Origin: Desulfobacillus sp041396245
GTDB lineage: Bacteria; Pseudomonadota; Gammaproteobacteria; Burkholderiales; Rhodocyclaceae
Direction: 5' to 3'
Length of the DNA stretch: 64,000 bases
Assembly: GCA_041396245.1 (NCBI GenBank)
Contig: JAWKYW010000011.1
Span: 38,371-102,370 of the forward strand
Position numbers and translations under genes: made by a program
Part shown: positions 24,659-33,179 of the stretch, in pieces
How positions within the stretch are numbered: the first letter of the stretch is position 1
Layout: every line of letters starts with the position of its first letter
Notes under the pieces: generated by a model
The model's input: only the letters and a program-made list of their open reading frames with translations
The model's database searches: none
Told to the model about the DNA's origin: nothing

Positions 24659-26143
24659 ATGTTCGAATCGGCGGAACTGGGACACAAGATCAGCAAGAAG
24701 GCCTTCGACAGGGAGGCGCCGAAGCTGCGCGCCGACCTGCTAGACGTGCAGTACGACGTCGGCGAGCTGAAGAAATTTCCCGTCCTCATCCTCATCAACG
24801 GCGTCGATGGCGCCGGCAAGGGCGAGACGGTGAATCTCCTCAACGCCTGGATGGACCCGCGCCACATCCAGACCCACGCCTTCCCGCCGCCTTCCGACGA
24901 GGAGCGCGAGCGCCCCTTCATGTGGCGCTTCTGGCGCGCCCTGCCGCCCAGGGGCAAGATCGGCATCCTCTTCGGCAACTGGTATACCGATCCCATCGTC
25001 AACCGGGTGATGAAGAAGACCAAGGCGGCCGCCCTCGACCAGTCGATCGAGGAGATCAACCGCTTCGAGCAAATGCTCGCAGACGAGGGCGCGCTGATCC
25101 TCAAGTTCTGGTTCCACCTCTCCAAGGATGCGCAGAGGAAGCGCCTCAAGGCGCTGGAGAAGGACAAGGACACGCGCTGGCGCGTCACCGAGGCCGATTG
25201 GGAGCACTTCGCCATCTACGACAAGTTCCGCGCCGTTTCCGAGCACACGCTGCGCCACACCAGCACCGGCGTGGCGCCGTGGATCGTCGTCGAGGGCGCG
25301 GACGAGCAGTACCGCTACCTCACCGTGGCGAAGATCCTGCTCAACGCCATGCGCAAGCGCGTCGACCAGGAGAAGAAGGGCGCGCGCCGCGTCGCCGTCA
25401 GCGCGCCGCCGCCGCCGCCCGCCGCGGACCGGCGCGACCTCATCAACTCGCTCGACATGAGCCAGGCGCTGAGCAAGAAGAAATTCGACAAGGCACTGGA
25501 GAAGTACCAGGGGCGGCTGAACCTGCTTACGCGCGATCCGAAGTTCAGGGCGCGCTCGCTGATCTGCGTCTTCGAGGGCTCGGACGCCGCCGGCAAGGGC
25601 GGCAGCATCCGCCGCATCACGGGCGCGCTCGATGCGCGCCAGTACGCCATCGTGCCGATTGCCGCGCCGACCGAGGAGGAACGCGTCCAGCCCTACCTGT
25701 GGCGCTTCTGGCGCCATGTGCCGCGCATCGGCCGCGTCACCATCTTCGACCGTTCCTGGTACGGCCGCGTGCTGGTCGAGCGCGTCGAGGGTTTCGCCCG
25801 CGAGGAGGACTGGATGCGCGCCTACGCCGAGATCAACGACTTCGAGGACCAGCTGGTCCGGAGCGGCGCCATCGTCGCCAAGTTCTGGCTGGCCATCACC
25901 GCCGAGGAGCAGCTCAGGCGCTTCAAGGAACGCGAGAAGACCCGCTTCAAGCGCTTCAAGATCACCGAGGAGGACTGGCGCAACCGCAAGAAGTGGGACG
26001 ATTACGAGCGCGCGGTCTGCGACATGATCGACCGCAGCAGCACCGAGATCGCGCCATGGACCCTGATCGAGGCCAACGACAAGCTGCATGCCCGCATCAA
26101 GGTGTTGAAGACCTTGTGCGACCGTCTGGAGGCGGAACTGTAG
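24659..26143 (+). CDS. pap: polyphosphate:AMP phosphotransferase (two PPK2 domains)
   Basis: Pap uses polyphosphate to convert AMP to ADP. The 494-residue protein contains two PPK2 domains in tandem. The first has a Walker A-like GVDGAGKGE near residue 50 and the second GSDAAGKGG near residue 308; DRSWYGR appears only in the second, the first having FGNWYTDP. This matches the fused class II PPK2 family, in which only the C-terminal domain is usually catalytic. I chose the ATG at 24659 after GGGGA; the frame upstream is rsmE read in another frame. Confidence 0.93.
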   Translation: MFESAELGHKISKKAFDREAPKLRADLLDVQYDVGELKKFPVLILINGVDGAGKGETVNLLNAWMDPRHIQTHAFPPPSDEERERPFMWRFWRALPPRGKIGILFGNWYTDPIVNRVMKKTKAAALDQSIEEINRFEQMLADEGALILKFWFHLSKDAQRKRLKALEKDKDTRWRVTEADWEHFAIYDKFRAVSEHTLRHTSTGVAPWIVVEGADEQYRYLTVAKILLNAMRKRVDQEKKGARRVAVSAPPPPPAADRRDLINSLDMSQALSKKKFDKALEKYQGRLNLLTRDPKFRARSLICVFEGSDAAGKGGSIRRITGALDARQYAIVPIAAPTEEERVQPYLWRFWRHVPRIGRVTIFDRSWYGRVLVERVEGFAREEDWMRAYAEINDFEDQLVRSGAIVAKFWLAITAEEQLRRFKEREKTRFKRFKITEEDWRNRKKWDDYERAVCDMIDRSSTEIAPWTLIEANDKLHARIKVLKTLCDRLEAEL

Positions 26144-26304
26144 CCGCCGCGGCAAACTGGCGTCGCCGATGAACGGCGTTAAAGCATGGCGCAGCGGTAC
26201 GGGACCGTGAAATATTTCCGCCCCCATGCTGTTTTCATGGGCTAAAATTCAAGTAAAACATCGAGTTGGGTCGGCTGCTTTACAAACATTCTCGGTATCG
26301 CGAC

Positions 26305-27627
26305 ATGACAGCACCCGAATCACCGCGGCATTACGTCTCCTGGTTCCGCCAGGCAGCGCCCTACATCCACGCCTTCCGCGGCCGTACCTTCGTCATCGGC
26401 TTCGACGGCGAGGTGGCACAGGGCGCCCTGGCCCAGGCCCTGGCGCAGGACTGCAACCTGCTGGCGGCGCTCGGCATCCGGCTGGTGCTGGTGCATGGCG
26501 CGCGGCCGCAGATCGAGGCGGAGCTGGCGCGGCGCGGCCTCAAGGGACGCTACCACAAGGGACTGCGCGTCACCGACGCCGCGGCGCTCGAATGCGTCAA
26601 GGCGGCGATGGGCGTCACCCGCCTCGAGATCGAGGCGCTGCTCTCGCAGGGCCTGCCCAACACGCCGATGGCCGGCGCCCACATGCGCATCACCGGCGGC
26701 AACTTCATCACGGCCAAGCCGGTGGGCGTGGTGGACGGCATCGACCACCAGTTCACGGGCGCCGTGCGCAAGATCGTCGCCAACGAGATCAGCGCCGACC
26801 TCGACCAGCAGAACGTTGTGTTGATCAGCCCGATCGGCGTCTCGCCGGCGGGCGAGATCTTCAACCTCAGCATGGAGGAAGTGGCCGAGGCGGTGGCCGT
26901 CGCCCTGCAGGCCGAGAAGCTGATCTTCCTCTGCGACGCGCCGGGCGTCACCGACCGCAAGGGCGGGCTGGTCGAGGCGATCACCGCCGACGAGGCCGAG
27001 CAGGTGCTGCGCAAGCCCAAGCGCCTGACCGAGGACCTTGGCCTCTACCTGCCCTGCTGCGTGCGCGCCGCCCGCGCCGGCGTCAAGCGCGCCCACCTGG
27101 TCGACCGCGACATCGACGGCGGCCTCCTGCTGGAACTGTTTACCCACGAGGGCGTCGGCACGGTGGTCACGCGCGATCCGCTGGCGCGCTTGCGCGAGGC
27201 GACCATCGACGACGTCGCCGCCATCGTCGGGCTGATCGCGCCGCTGGAGGCGGACGGCACGCTGGTGCGGCGCGGCCGCGAACGGCTGGAGATGGAAGTC
27301 GGCCGCTTCTCCGTGCTGGAGCACGACGGCGTGATCCTCGGCTGTGCCGCGCTCTATCCGTTCAGCAGGGACAAGGCGGCGGAGCTGGCCTGCCTGGCCG
27401 TCAACCCCGAATACCGTCGCGTCGGCTACGGCGAACAATTGCTGCATTACATGGAAGTCCGGGCGCGCAAGGCCGGCCTGCGCAAGCTGTTCGTGCTGAC
27501 CACCCGTACCGCCCACTGGTTCATCGAGCGCGGCTTCGGGGAGGCCGGCGTCGATTCGCTGCCGGGCGAAAAACGCGAACTGTACAACTGGCAAAGACGT
27601 TCCAAGGTGCTCGGCAAGGCCTTGTAA
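26305..27627 (+). CDS. argA: amino-acid N-acetyltransferase (N-acetylglutamate synthase)
   Basis: ArgA acetylates glutamate with acetyl-CoA, the first step of arginine synthesis. The 440-residue protein has the N-terminal amino-acid-kinase-like domain (about 20-290), which senses arginine in the family, and a C-terminal GNAT domain (about 295-440) with acetyl-CoA motif NPEYRRVGYGEQLL. I start it at ATG 26305 (MTAPESPRHYVSWF). A TAAAAT match lies about 60 bp upstream as a -10 candidate. The GGDEF gene follows after 9 bp. Confidence 0.96.
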   Translation: MTAPESPRHYVSWFRQAAPYIHAFRGRTFVIGFDGEVAQGALAQALAQDCNLLAALGIRLVLVHGARPQIEAELARRGLKGRYHKGLRVTDAAALECVKAAMGVTRLEIEALLSQGLPNTPMAGAHMRITGGNFITAKPVGVVDGIDHQFTGAVRKIVANEISADLDQQNVVLISPIGVSPAGEIFNLSMEEVAEAVAVALQAEKLIFLCDAPGVTDRKGGLVEAITADEAEQVLRKPKRLTEDLGLYLPCCVRAARAGVKRAHLVDRDIDGGLLLELFTHEGVGTVVTRDPLARLREATIDDVAAIVGLIAPLEADGTLVRRGRERLEMEVGRFSVLEHDGVILGCAALYPFSRDKAAELACLAVNPEYRRVGYGEQLLHYMEVRARKAGLRKLFVLTTRTAHWFIERGFGEAGVDSLPGEKRELYNWQRRSKVLGKAL

Positions 27628-27636
27628 GGGGCGCCC

Positions 27637-29706
27637 ATGTTCGAAGCCCTCAAGGGGACGACCGTTTCGCTGCGCTTCCGCCTCATCGCGGCGGCCTGCT
27701 TCGTCCTCGCCCTCATGCTGTGGGTGCAGGTGGCCAACAGCGTGCGCCTGCTCGACGAGGCCCTGGTCGCCCGGGAAAACCGCCACCTGGCGGAATTGCA
27801 GGTCCTGCACAACGCCTCCCTCGCGGTGCCGCTGGCCGAGCGCGATTACGTCAAGCTGACTCACCTGGTCGGGCAGCTCGGCCGGCAGAAGGGCATCCGC
27901 TATGTCGTGCTGAGGGATGCCGCGCAGCGCGTCGTCGCCGCCGAAGGCTGGGAGCCCGCCCGCCCGCTGCCGACGCCGCTCGACGATTTCTCCGGGCTGC
28001 CGCGCGAGGCCGGCCGTTTCGACGGCATGACGGTGCTGCGTGTCGGCGAACGGGAAGTCGGCAGCGTGCACTTCGGCATGGACACGCAGTTCCTGCGCCA
28101 GTCCAGCCAGCAGCTGTTGTGGCAGAGCGTCGCCATCGGCTGGGTAGCCTTCCTCCTGACGGTGGTCCTGCTGGCGTTCATCGGCTACTGGCTGACGCGC
28201 AACCTGCGCGTGCTCCAGCGCGGCGTGGCCGCGCTGGAGAGCGGCGAGACCGCCGTGCGCCTGCCCGTCGGCGGCAACGACGAGATCGGCGTGCTGACGC
28301 GGTCCTTCAACCGCATGTCGCAGGCGCTCGACGAGCGGGTCGAGGCGCTGAAGAAGAGCGAATCGCGCTTCCACGCCATCGCCGATTACACCTATGGCGT
28401 CGAGGCCTGGTTCAATCCCCATGGCCGCCTGATCTGGATCAACCGCTCGGTCGAGCGCATCACCGGCTATGCGCCGCTGGAATGCCTGCTGTCCAACAAC
28501 CTGGTTGACATGCTGGTTTTCGAGAAGGATCGCAAGTACGCCCTGGAAATCGCCTTCAAGGCCCTGCGCGGCAATACCGGCGACAACTTCGAGGTGCGTC
28601 TGAAGCGCAAGGACGGCAGCGTCGTGTGGGCGGTACTCAACTGGCAGCCGATCTACGGACCGTCCGGGGAATACCTTGGCCTGCGCGTTTCCGGCGACGA
28701 GATCCAGGCCCGCAAGGAAGCCGAAATGAAGCTGCTCGACACGGTCGTCGAGCTGCGCCGGACGCAGGCGCTCAAGGAATACTACCTGACCCACAGCAAC
28801 GAGGAGCGCGCACGCCTGGAGGCGCTGCTCAACGTCATGCGGATCGGCGTGCTTTTCGTCGACGGCAACCACCGCGTCGTCTATATCAACAACGCCTTCC
28901 GCGACATTTGCCGGCTGCCGCGCGACGAAAACCTGACCGGGCTGCGCGACACCGCCATGATCGAGCGCACGGCGCATCTGCGCAGTGACGATGCGGCCTA
29001 CCGGCAGCACGTCGAGCTGGTGCTGGCCAGCGGTCCCGAGGTCGGCGAGCCCTACGAGATCGCCTTCGGCGACGGCCGCATCGTTACCGAGATCAACGCC
29101 CTGGTCCCGGGCGGCGACCCGGGCCGGCCCATCGGCCGGGTCTGGATCTACGAGGATGTCACACGGCAGAAGCAGCTCGAGGCCCAGCTCATCCAGCTGG
29201 CCGAGCGCGATCCGCTCACGAACCTTTACAACCGCCGCCGCTTCCACGAGGAGATCGAGCGCATCATCGCCGATGCCTCGCGGCGGGGCGCCCAGGCCGG
29301 GATGATCGCCATCGACCTGGACGGTTTCAAGCCGATCAACGACGCCTTCGGCCACCAGGCCGGCGACGCCGTCCTCGTCAAGCTTGCCGAGGAGGTAGGC
29401 GCCATCGTGCGGCGCAACGAGATCTTCTTTCGCGTCGGCGGCGACGAGTTCGCCATCCTCGCACCCGATGCCGGCGAGGAGGAAATGGTCGGCCTGGCGC
29501 GCCGCGTCAGCGACAAGATTTCCGGCATGCGTTTCGAGTTCGCCGGCCAGGCCGTCCAGCTCACCGCCAGCCTCGGCATCGCCCTCTATCCCAAGCACGC
29601 CGCCAGCAGCGAGGAAATCATCGCCCGCGCCGACTCCGCCATGTATCAGGCCAAGATGAGCGGCAAGAACCGCTGGACCGTTTTCGGCAGCGCGAAGCTG
29701 CATTGA
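27637..29706 (+). CDS. membrane diguanylate cyclase (HAMP-PAS-PAS-GGDEF)
   Basis: The 689-residue protein is an inner-membrane sensor predicted to make c-di-GMP. Domains in order: a transmembrane helix (about 15-34), a periplasmic region, a second helix (about 165-188), HAMP (190-240), PAS (245-365), a second PAS (385-505) and GGDEF (515-689). The catalytic signature GGDEF is intact near residue 602, and DPLTNLYNRRRF marks the domain start. No EAL domain is present. It is likely co-transcribed with argA; the signal is unknown. Confidence 0.93.
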   Translation: MFEALKGTTVSLRFRLIAAACFVLALMLWVQVANSVRLLDEALVARENRHLAELQVLHNASLAVPLAERDYVKLTHLVGQLGRQKGIRYVVLRDAAQRVVAAEGWEPARPLPTPLDDFSGLPREAGRFDGMTVLRVGEREVGSVHFGMDTQFLRQSSQQLLWQSVAIGWVAFLLTVVLLAFIGYWLTRNLRVLQRGVAALESGETAVRLPVGGNDEIGVLTRSFNRMSQALDERVEALKKSESRFHAIADYTYGVEAWFNPHGRLIWINRSVERITGYAPLECLLSNNLVDMLVFEKDRKYALEIAFKALRGNTGDNFEVRLKRKDGSVVWAVLNWQPIYGPSGEYLGLRVSGDEIQARKEAEMKLLDTVVELRRTQALKEYYLTHSNEERARLEALLNVMRIGVLFVDGNHRVVYINNAFRDICRLPRDENLTGLRDTAMIERTAHLRSDDAAYRQHVELVLASGPEVGEPYEIAFGDGRIVTEINALVPGGDPGRPIGRVWIYEDVTRQKQLEAQLIQLAERDPLTNLYNRRRFHEEIERIIADASRRGAQAGMIAIDLDGFKPINDAFGHQAGDAVLVKLAEEVGAIVRRNEIFFRVGGDEFAILAPDAGEEEMVGLARRVSDKISGMRFEFAGQAVQLTASLGIALYPKHAASSEEIIARADSAMYQAKMSGKNRWTVFGSAKLH

Positions 29707-29769
29707 ACACGGTAGAATAGCTTCCGTTAGCCCGCCACCGCGGGTATATCGGATACGAAAGGAATCGCA

Positions 29770-30042
29770 ATGGGCCGCATGGTGAAATGCGTCAAGCTGG
29801 GCCGGGAGGCGGAAGGCATGGACTTTCCGCCGGTGCCGGGCGAGCTGGGCAAGCGCATTTTCGAGAACGTTTCCAAGGAAGCCTGGCAGCAGTGGGTCAA
29901 GTTCCAGACCATGCTGATCAACGAGAACCGCCTCAGCCTGGCCGACGCCAAGGCGCGCAAATACCTCGCCGAGCAGATGGAGAAACATTTCTTCGGTGCC
30001 GGCGCCGACCAGGTGCAGGGCTACGTCCCGCCGAAGTCCTGA
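29770..30042 (+). CDS. yggX: Fe(II)-trafficking protein YggX
   Basis: The 90-residue protein matches the YggX family: MVKCVKLGREAEGMDFPP near the N-terminus with one cysteine, then ISKEAW-like VSKEAWQQWVKFQTMLINE and the C-terminal KYLAEQMEKHFFG. YggX protects iron-sulfur proteins from oxidants in enterobacteria. It follows the GGDEF gene by 63 bp and is followed by a strong bidirectional terminator. Confidence 0.95.
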   Translation: MGRMVKCVKLGREAEGMDFPPVPGELGKRIFENVSKEAWQQWVKFQTMLINENRLSLADAKARKYLAEQMEKHFFGAGADQVQGYVPPKS

Positions 30043-30060
30043 GTTCCGCCGGGAACGAAC

Positions 30061-30087
30061 AAAAGCCGCGCCGAGTGCGCGGCTTTT
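30061..30087. terminator. bidirectional terminator between yggX and rpiA
   Basis: Arms 30061-30071 and 30077-30087 pair perfectly over 11 bp with a 5-nt loop, and the stem ends in AAAA/TTTT on both sides. It can serve yggX on the plus strand and rpiA on the minus strand. Confidence 0.88.
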
Positions 30088-30123
30088 CTGTTTCCGGGAA
30101 AGTCAGTCGCTGCAATACGGCGA

Positions 30124-30786
30124 TCAGCTTCGCTTCAGCGTCCTCACCCCGTCCGCCCCGGCCAGCAGGGCGACGTCGGCGCCGCGCAGGGCGAAGAGCC
30201 CGTTGGTGACGACGCCGACGATGGCGTTGATGCGGGTTTCCAGCGCCTTCGGGTCGGTGATGGCGAGGCCCCTGACGTCGAGGATGAGGTTGCCGTTGTC
30301 GGTGGTGAAGCCGGCGCGCAGCACCGGTTCGCCGCCGAGCTTTGCCAGCTCGCGCGCGACGTGGGCACGGGCCATCGGGATGACTTCCACCGGCAGGGGG
30401 AACTTGCCCATCACCTGCACCAGCTTCGAGGCGTCGGCGATGCAGACGAACTTCTGCGCCACGGCGGCGACGATCTTCTCGCGCGTCAGCGCGCCGCCGC
30501 CGCCCTTGAGCATCGCCATGTCCGCGGTGACTTCGTCCGCGCCATCGACGTAGACCGAGAGGTCGCTGACGTCGTTGAGGTCGAGCACCTGGATGCCGTG
30601 GCCGGCGAGGCGTTTCGCCGTGGCTTCCGAACTGGCAACGGCGGCCGGGATGCGGTCGCGTATCTTGCCCAATTCGTCGATGAAGTAGTTGGCCGTCGAG
30701 CCGGTGCCGACGCCGATGATGGCGCCGGGCACCACGTAGTCGATGGCGGCGCGCGCCACCGCCTGCTTGAGTTCGTCCTGGGTCAT
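30124..30786 (-). CDS. rpiA: ribose-5-phosphate isomerase A
   Basis: RpiA interconverts ribose-5-phosphate and ribulose-5-phosphate, feeding Prk as well as the pentose phosphate pathway. The 220-residue protein has the family motifs VGTGSTANYFID near residue 25, YVDGADEV near 80, KGGGGALTREK near 94 and PVEVIPMA. It lies 33 bp downstream of lpdA and ends at a terminator, so it may be the last gene of the pyruvate dehydrogenase transcript. Confidence 0.96.
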   Translation of the reverse strand: MTQDELKQAVARAAIDYVVPGAIIGVGTGSTANYFIDELGKIRDRIPAAVASSEATAKRLAGHGIQVLDLNDVSDLSVYVDGADEVTADMAMLKGGGGALTREKIVAAVAQKFVCIADASKLVQVMGKFPLPVEVIPMARAHVARELAKLGGEPVLRAGFTTDNGNLILDVRGLAITDPKALETRINAIVGVVTNGLFALRGADVALLAGADGVRTLKRS

Positions 30787-30819
30787 TTCATCCTGCCGAT
30801 GGGTGGGTTCGGCAGGATT

Positions 30820-32604
30820 TTACTTCTTCTTTGATGGCGGCAGGTCGGTGCAGCTGCCCTCATACACTTCCGCCGCCATGCCGATGGATTCGCCCAGGGT
30901 CGGGTGCGGGTGGATGGTCTTGCCGATGTCCACCGCGTCGGCGCCCATCTCGATGGCCAGCGCGATCTCGCCGATCATGTCGCCGGCGTGGGTGCCGACG
31001 ATGCCGCCGCCGACGATGCGGTGCCCACCGTTCTCTGACTCGTCGAAGATCAGCTTGGTGAAGCCCTCGTCGCGGCCGTTGGCAATCGCCCGGCCGGAGG
31101 CGGCCCAGGGAAACTTGCCGACGCCGATCTTCATGCCCTGTTTCTTCGCCTCGCCCTCGGTGAGGCCGACCCAGGCGACTTCCGGATCGGTGTAGGCGAC
31201 GCCGGGAATCACGCGGGCGTCGAAATAAGCCTTGTGGCCAGCGGCGGCTTCCGCCGCGACGTGGGCCTCGTGCACCGCCTTGTGCGCCAGCATCGGCTGG
31301 CCGACGAGGTCGCCGATGGCGTAGATGTGCGGGACGTTGGTGCGCATCTGGCGGTCGACGGCGATGAAGCCGCGCGCGTCCACCGCTACGCCGGCCTTGT
31401 CGGCGCCGATCTTGCTGCCGTTCGGGCTGCGGCCGGCGGATTGCAGGATCATGTCGTAAAGTTGCGGTTCGGCGGGCGCTTGCGTTTTCCCATCTGTGCC
31501 CTCGAACCAGACCTTCAGGCCTTCCTTCAGCGCTTCGACCTTGACGGTCTTCGTCTTCAGCATCACTTTCTCGAAGCGGCCGGCGTTTTTCTTCTCCCAC
31601 ACCTTGACCAGGTCGCGGTCGGGGCCCTGCATCAGGCCGTCGAGCATCTCGACGACATCCACTTTCGCGCCGAGCGTCGAGTACACGGTCGCCATCTCCA
31701 GGCCGATGATGCCGCCGCCGATCACCAGCATGCGCTTCGGCACGAAGCGCAGCTCCAGCGCGCCGGTGGAGTCGACGATGCGCGGGTCGTCGGGGATGAA
31801 GGGCAGGCGCACGGCGCTCGATCCCGCGGCGATGATGCACTTGGCGAAGCGGATAACCTTCTTCTCGCCGATCTTGTCCTGTCCGTCGCCTTTCGTCAGC
31901 TCGACTTCGAGGTGGTTGGGATCGAGGAAGTGGCCGTAGCCGCGCACGATGTCCACCTTGCGCGCCTTGGCCATGCCGGCGAGGCCGCCGGTGAGCTTCG
32001 TGACGACCTTGGTCTTGTGCGCGCGCAGCTTGTCGAGGTCGAGTTTCGGCGCGGCGAAGGCCACGCCGCAGTCGGCCATGTGCGCGGCTTCCTCCATCAC
32101 CGCGGCGACGTGCAGCAGCGCCTTGGAGGGGATGCAGCCGACGTTGAGGCAGACGCCGCCGAGCGCGGCGTAGCGCTCGACCAGCACGGTCTTCAGGCCG
32201 AGGTCGGCCGAGCGGAAGGCGGCGGAGTAGCCGCCGGGGCCGGCGCCGAGGACGACGACATCGCAGTCGATGTCGTGCGGGTGAGCGGCGAGCGGCGAGC
32301 GGTGAGCGGCGGGCGCTTCGGGCGGGGCGGGATCTGGTTGCCGCTCACTGCTCACCGCTTCCCGCTCACCGCTTTCCAGCAGCAGCACCAGCGTGCCCTC
32401 GGCGACCTTGTCGCCGATCTTCAGCTTGATTTCCTTGACGACGCCGGCGGCGGGCGAGGGCACTTCCATGGTGGCCTTGTCGGACTCGAGGGTGACGAGC
32501 GGGTCCTCCGCCTTCACCGTGTCGCCGGGGCTGACTTCTATGCCGATCACCGGCACGTCCTTGAAATCGCCGATGTCGGGAACCTTCACTTCGAGTATCG
32601 TCAT
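30820..32604 (-). CDS. lpdA: dihydrolipoyl dehydrogenase with N-terminal lipoyl domain
   Basis: Lpd (E3) reoxidises the lipoyl groups of pyruvate dehydrogenase using FAD and NAD+. The 594-residue protein carries its own lipoyl domain (about 1-78, lysine in ESDKATMEVPSP) before the oxidoreductase (from about 112). The latter has the FAD site GAGPGGYSAAF, the redox disulfide GGVCLNVGCIPSK and the NAD site VIGGGIIGLEMA. The linker (about 79-110) is encoded by a heptamer hairpin, and the lipoyl-domain DNA is a near-exact duplicate of that in aceF. Its start overlaps the preceding gene by ATGA. Confidence 0.97.
   Translation of the reverse strand: MTILEVKVPDIGDFKDVPVIGIEVSPGDTVKAEDPLVTLESDKATMEVPSPAAGVVKEIKLKIGDKVAEGTLVLLLESGEREAVSSERQPDPAPPEAPAAHRSPLAAHPHDIDCDVVVLGAGPGGYSAAFRSADLGLKTVLVERYAALGGVCLNVGCIPSKALLHVAAVMEEAAHMADCGVAFAAPKLDLDKLRAHKTKVVTKLTGGLAGMAKARKVDIVRGYGHFLDPNHLEVELTKGDGQDKIGEKKVIRFAKCIIAAGSSAVRLPFIPDDPRIVDSTGALELRFVPKRMLVIGGGIIGLEMATVYSTLGAKVDVVEMLDGLMQGPDRDLVKVWEKKNAGRFEKVMLKTKTVKVEALKEGLKVWFEGTDGKTQAPAEPQLYDMILQSAGRSPNGSKIGADKAGVAVDARGFIAVDRQMRTNVPHIYAIGDLVGQPMLAHKAVHEAHVAAEAAAGHKAYFDARVIPGVAYTDPEVAWVGLTEGEAKKQGMKIGVGKFPWAASGRAIANGRDEGFTKLIFDESENGGHRIVGGGIVGTHAGDMIGEIALAIEMGADAVDIGKTIHPHPTLGESIGMAAEVYEGSCTDLPPSKKK
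32280..32374. repeat. GGTGAGC-heptamer hairpin, copy 3, inside lpdA
   Basis: Four heptamers of the form GGYGAGC (32280-32307), a GC-rich loop and an inverted arm of four heptamers ending near 32374. It encodes the linker between the lipoyl and dehydrogenase domains in frame. Confidence 0.85.
32376..32585. repeat. 210-bp direct repeat shared with aceF (lpdA copy)
   Basis: By eye, bases 32376-32585 are identical to 34261-34470 at a constant offset of 1,885. They encode the lipoyl domain. Absence of silent differences means recent duplication or ongoing gene conversion. Confidence 0.85.
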
Positions 32605-33179
32605 TTGCGGGACCTCTTCAGCTTGACGGTATGCAGCATGATCGGCCCCTGCGTGGCGGTGTCGAATTCGGCGCCGGCCTCGACGCCGATCTTCGCCACG
32701 TCGGCCGCCGTCTTGCAGCGGTCGTAGGCGGCGAACATCGCGCCCAGCGCGAAATTGCGGCCGGAGCCGATGCCCCAGAAGCGGTCGTAATCGAACACCT
32801 CGCGGTAGGAGTACACGCCGTAGATGCCCGTATTGTTCACGATCAGCGCGGTGATTTGCGAGGACTCGTAGGGATCGTCCTCGTCCTCCTTCGGATTCAG
32901 GTAGCCCTGCTCCTTGAGGATCGGGTGCAGGCGGCGGAAGGTTTCATACACCTCCATGCGGCTGCCGAGGCGGGCGTCCTCCAGCTTCGGCAGCAGGGAA
33001 CTGATCACCAGGGGGTGGGCGCTGCTGCCGCAGAGGCCGATGAAGGAGCCGTTGATCTCGAGGATCTTGTCGTGCTCGCCCTTGTACTGGCGGCCGAGGC
33101 GGGTGTCGCCGAAGGTGGTGAGCGAATCGGCGGCGATCGCCGCCATGCCGTTCTTCTTCACCGCGACGAGGGTGGTCAT
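32601..33179 (-). CDS. proteasome-type Ntn-hydrolase, HslV/BPH-like
   Basis: The 192-residue protein starts MTTLVAVKKNG, so removal of Met exposes a Thr1 nucleophile as in HslV. Counting from that Thr, Asp17 (AADS) is conserved, and a lysine in HDKIL (position 37, four residues beyond the HslV Lys33) can complete the triad. The GSGRNFALGAMFAAYD stretch is typical of proteasome-fold subunits. It best fits the betaproteobacterial proteasome homologue (BPH) group, rather than HslV (no hslU beside it). It overlaps both aceF (33176-33179) and lpdA (32601-32604) by ATGA, so it is translated as part of the pyruvate dehydrogenase operon. Substrate unknown. Confidence 0.82.
   Translation of the reverse strand: MTTLVAVKKNGMAAIAADSLTTFGDTRLGRQYKGEHDKILEINGSFIGLCGSSAHPLVISSLLPKLEDARLGSRMEVYETFRRLHPILKEQGYLNPKEDEDDPYESSQITALIVNNTGIYGVYSYREVFDYDRFWGIGSGRNFALGAMFAAYDRCKTAADVAKIGVEAGAEFDTATQGPIMLHTVKLKRSRK

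Noticed and set aside
26320..29988. A 1,222-codon minus-strand frame spanning argA, the GGDEF gene and part of yggX
   Set aside because: It crosses several clear plus-strand genes without recognisable domains; it is an artefact of GC bias at third positions.
32601..33179. Calling the Ntn-hydrolase HslV
   Set aside because: There is no hslU next to it, the sequence has insertions relative to HslV around the lysine, and it lies in the pyruvate dehydrogenase operon.
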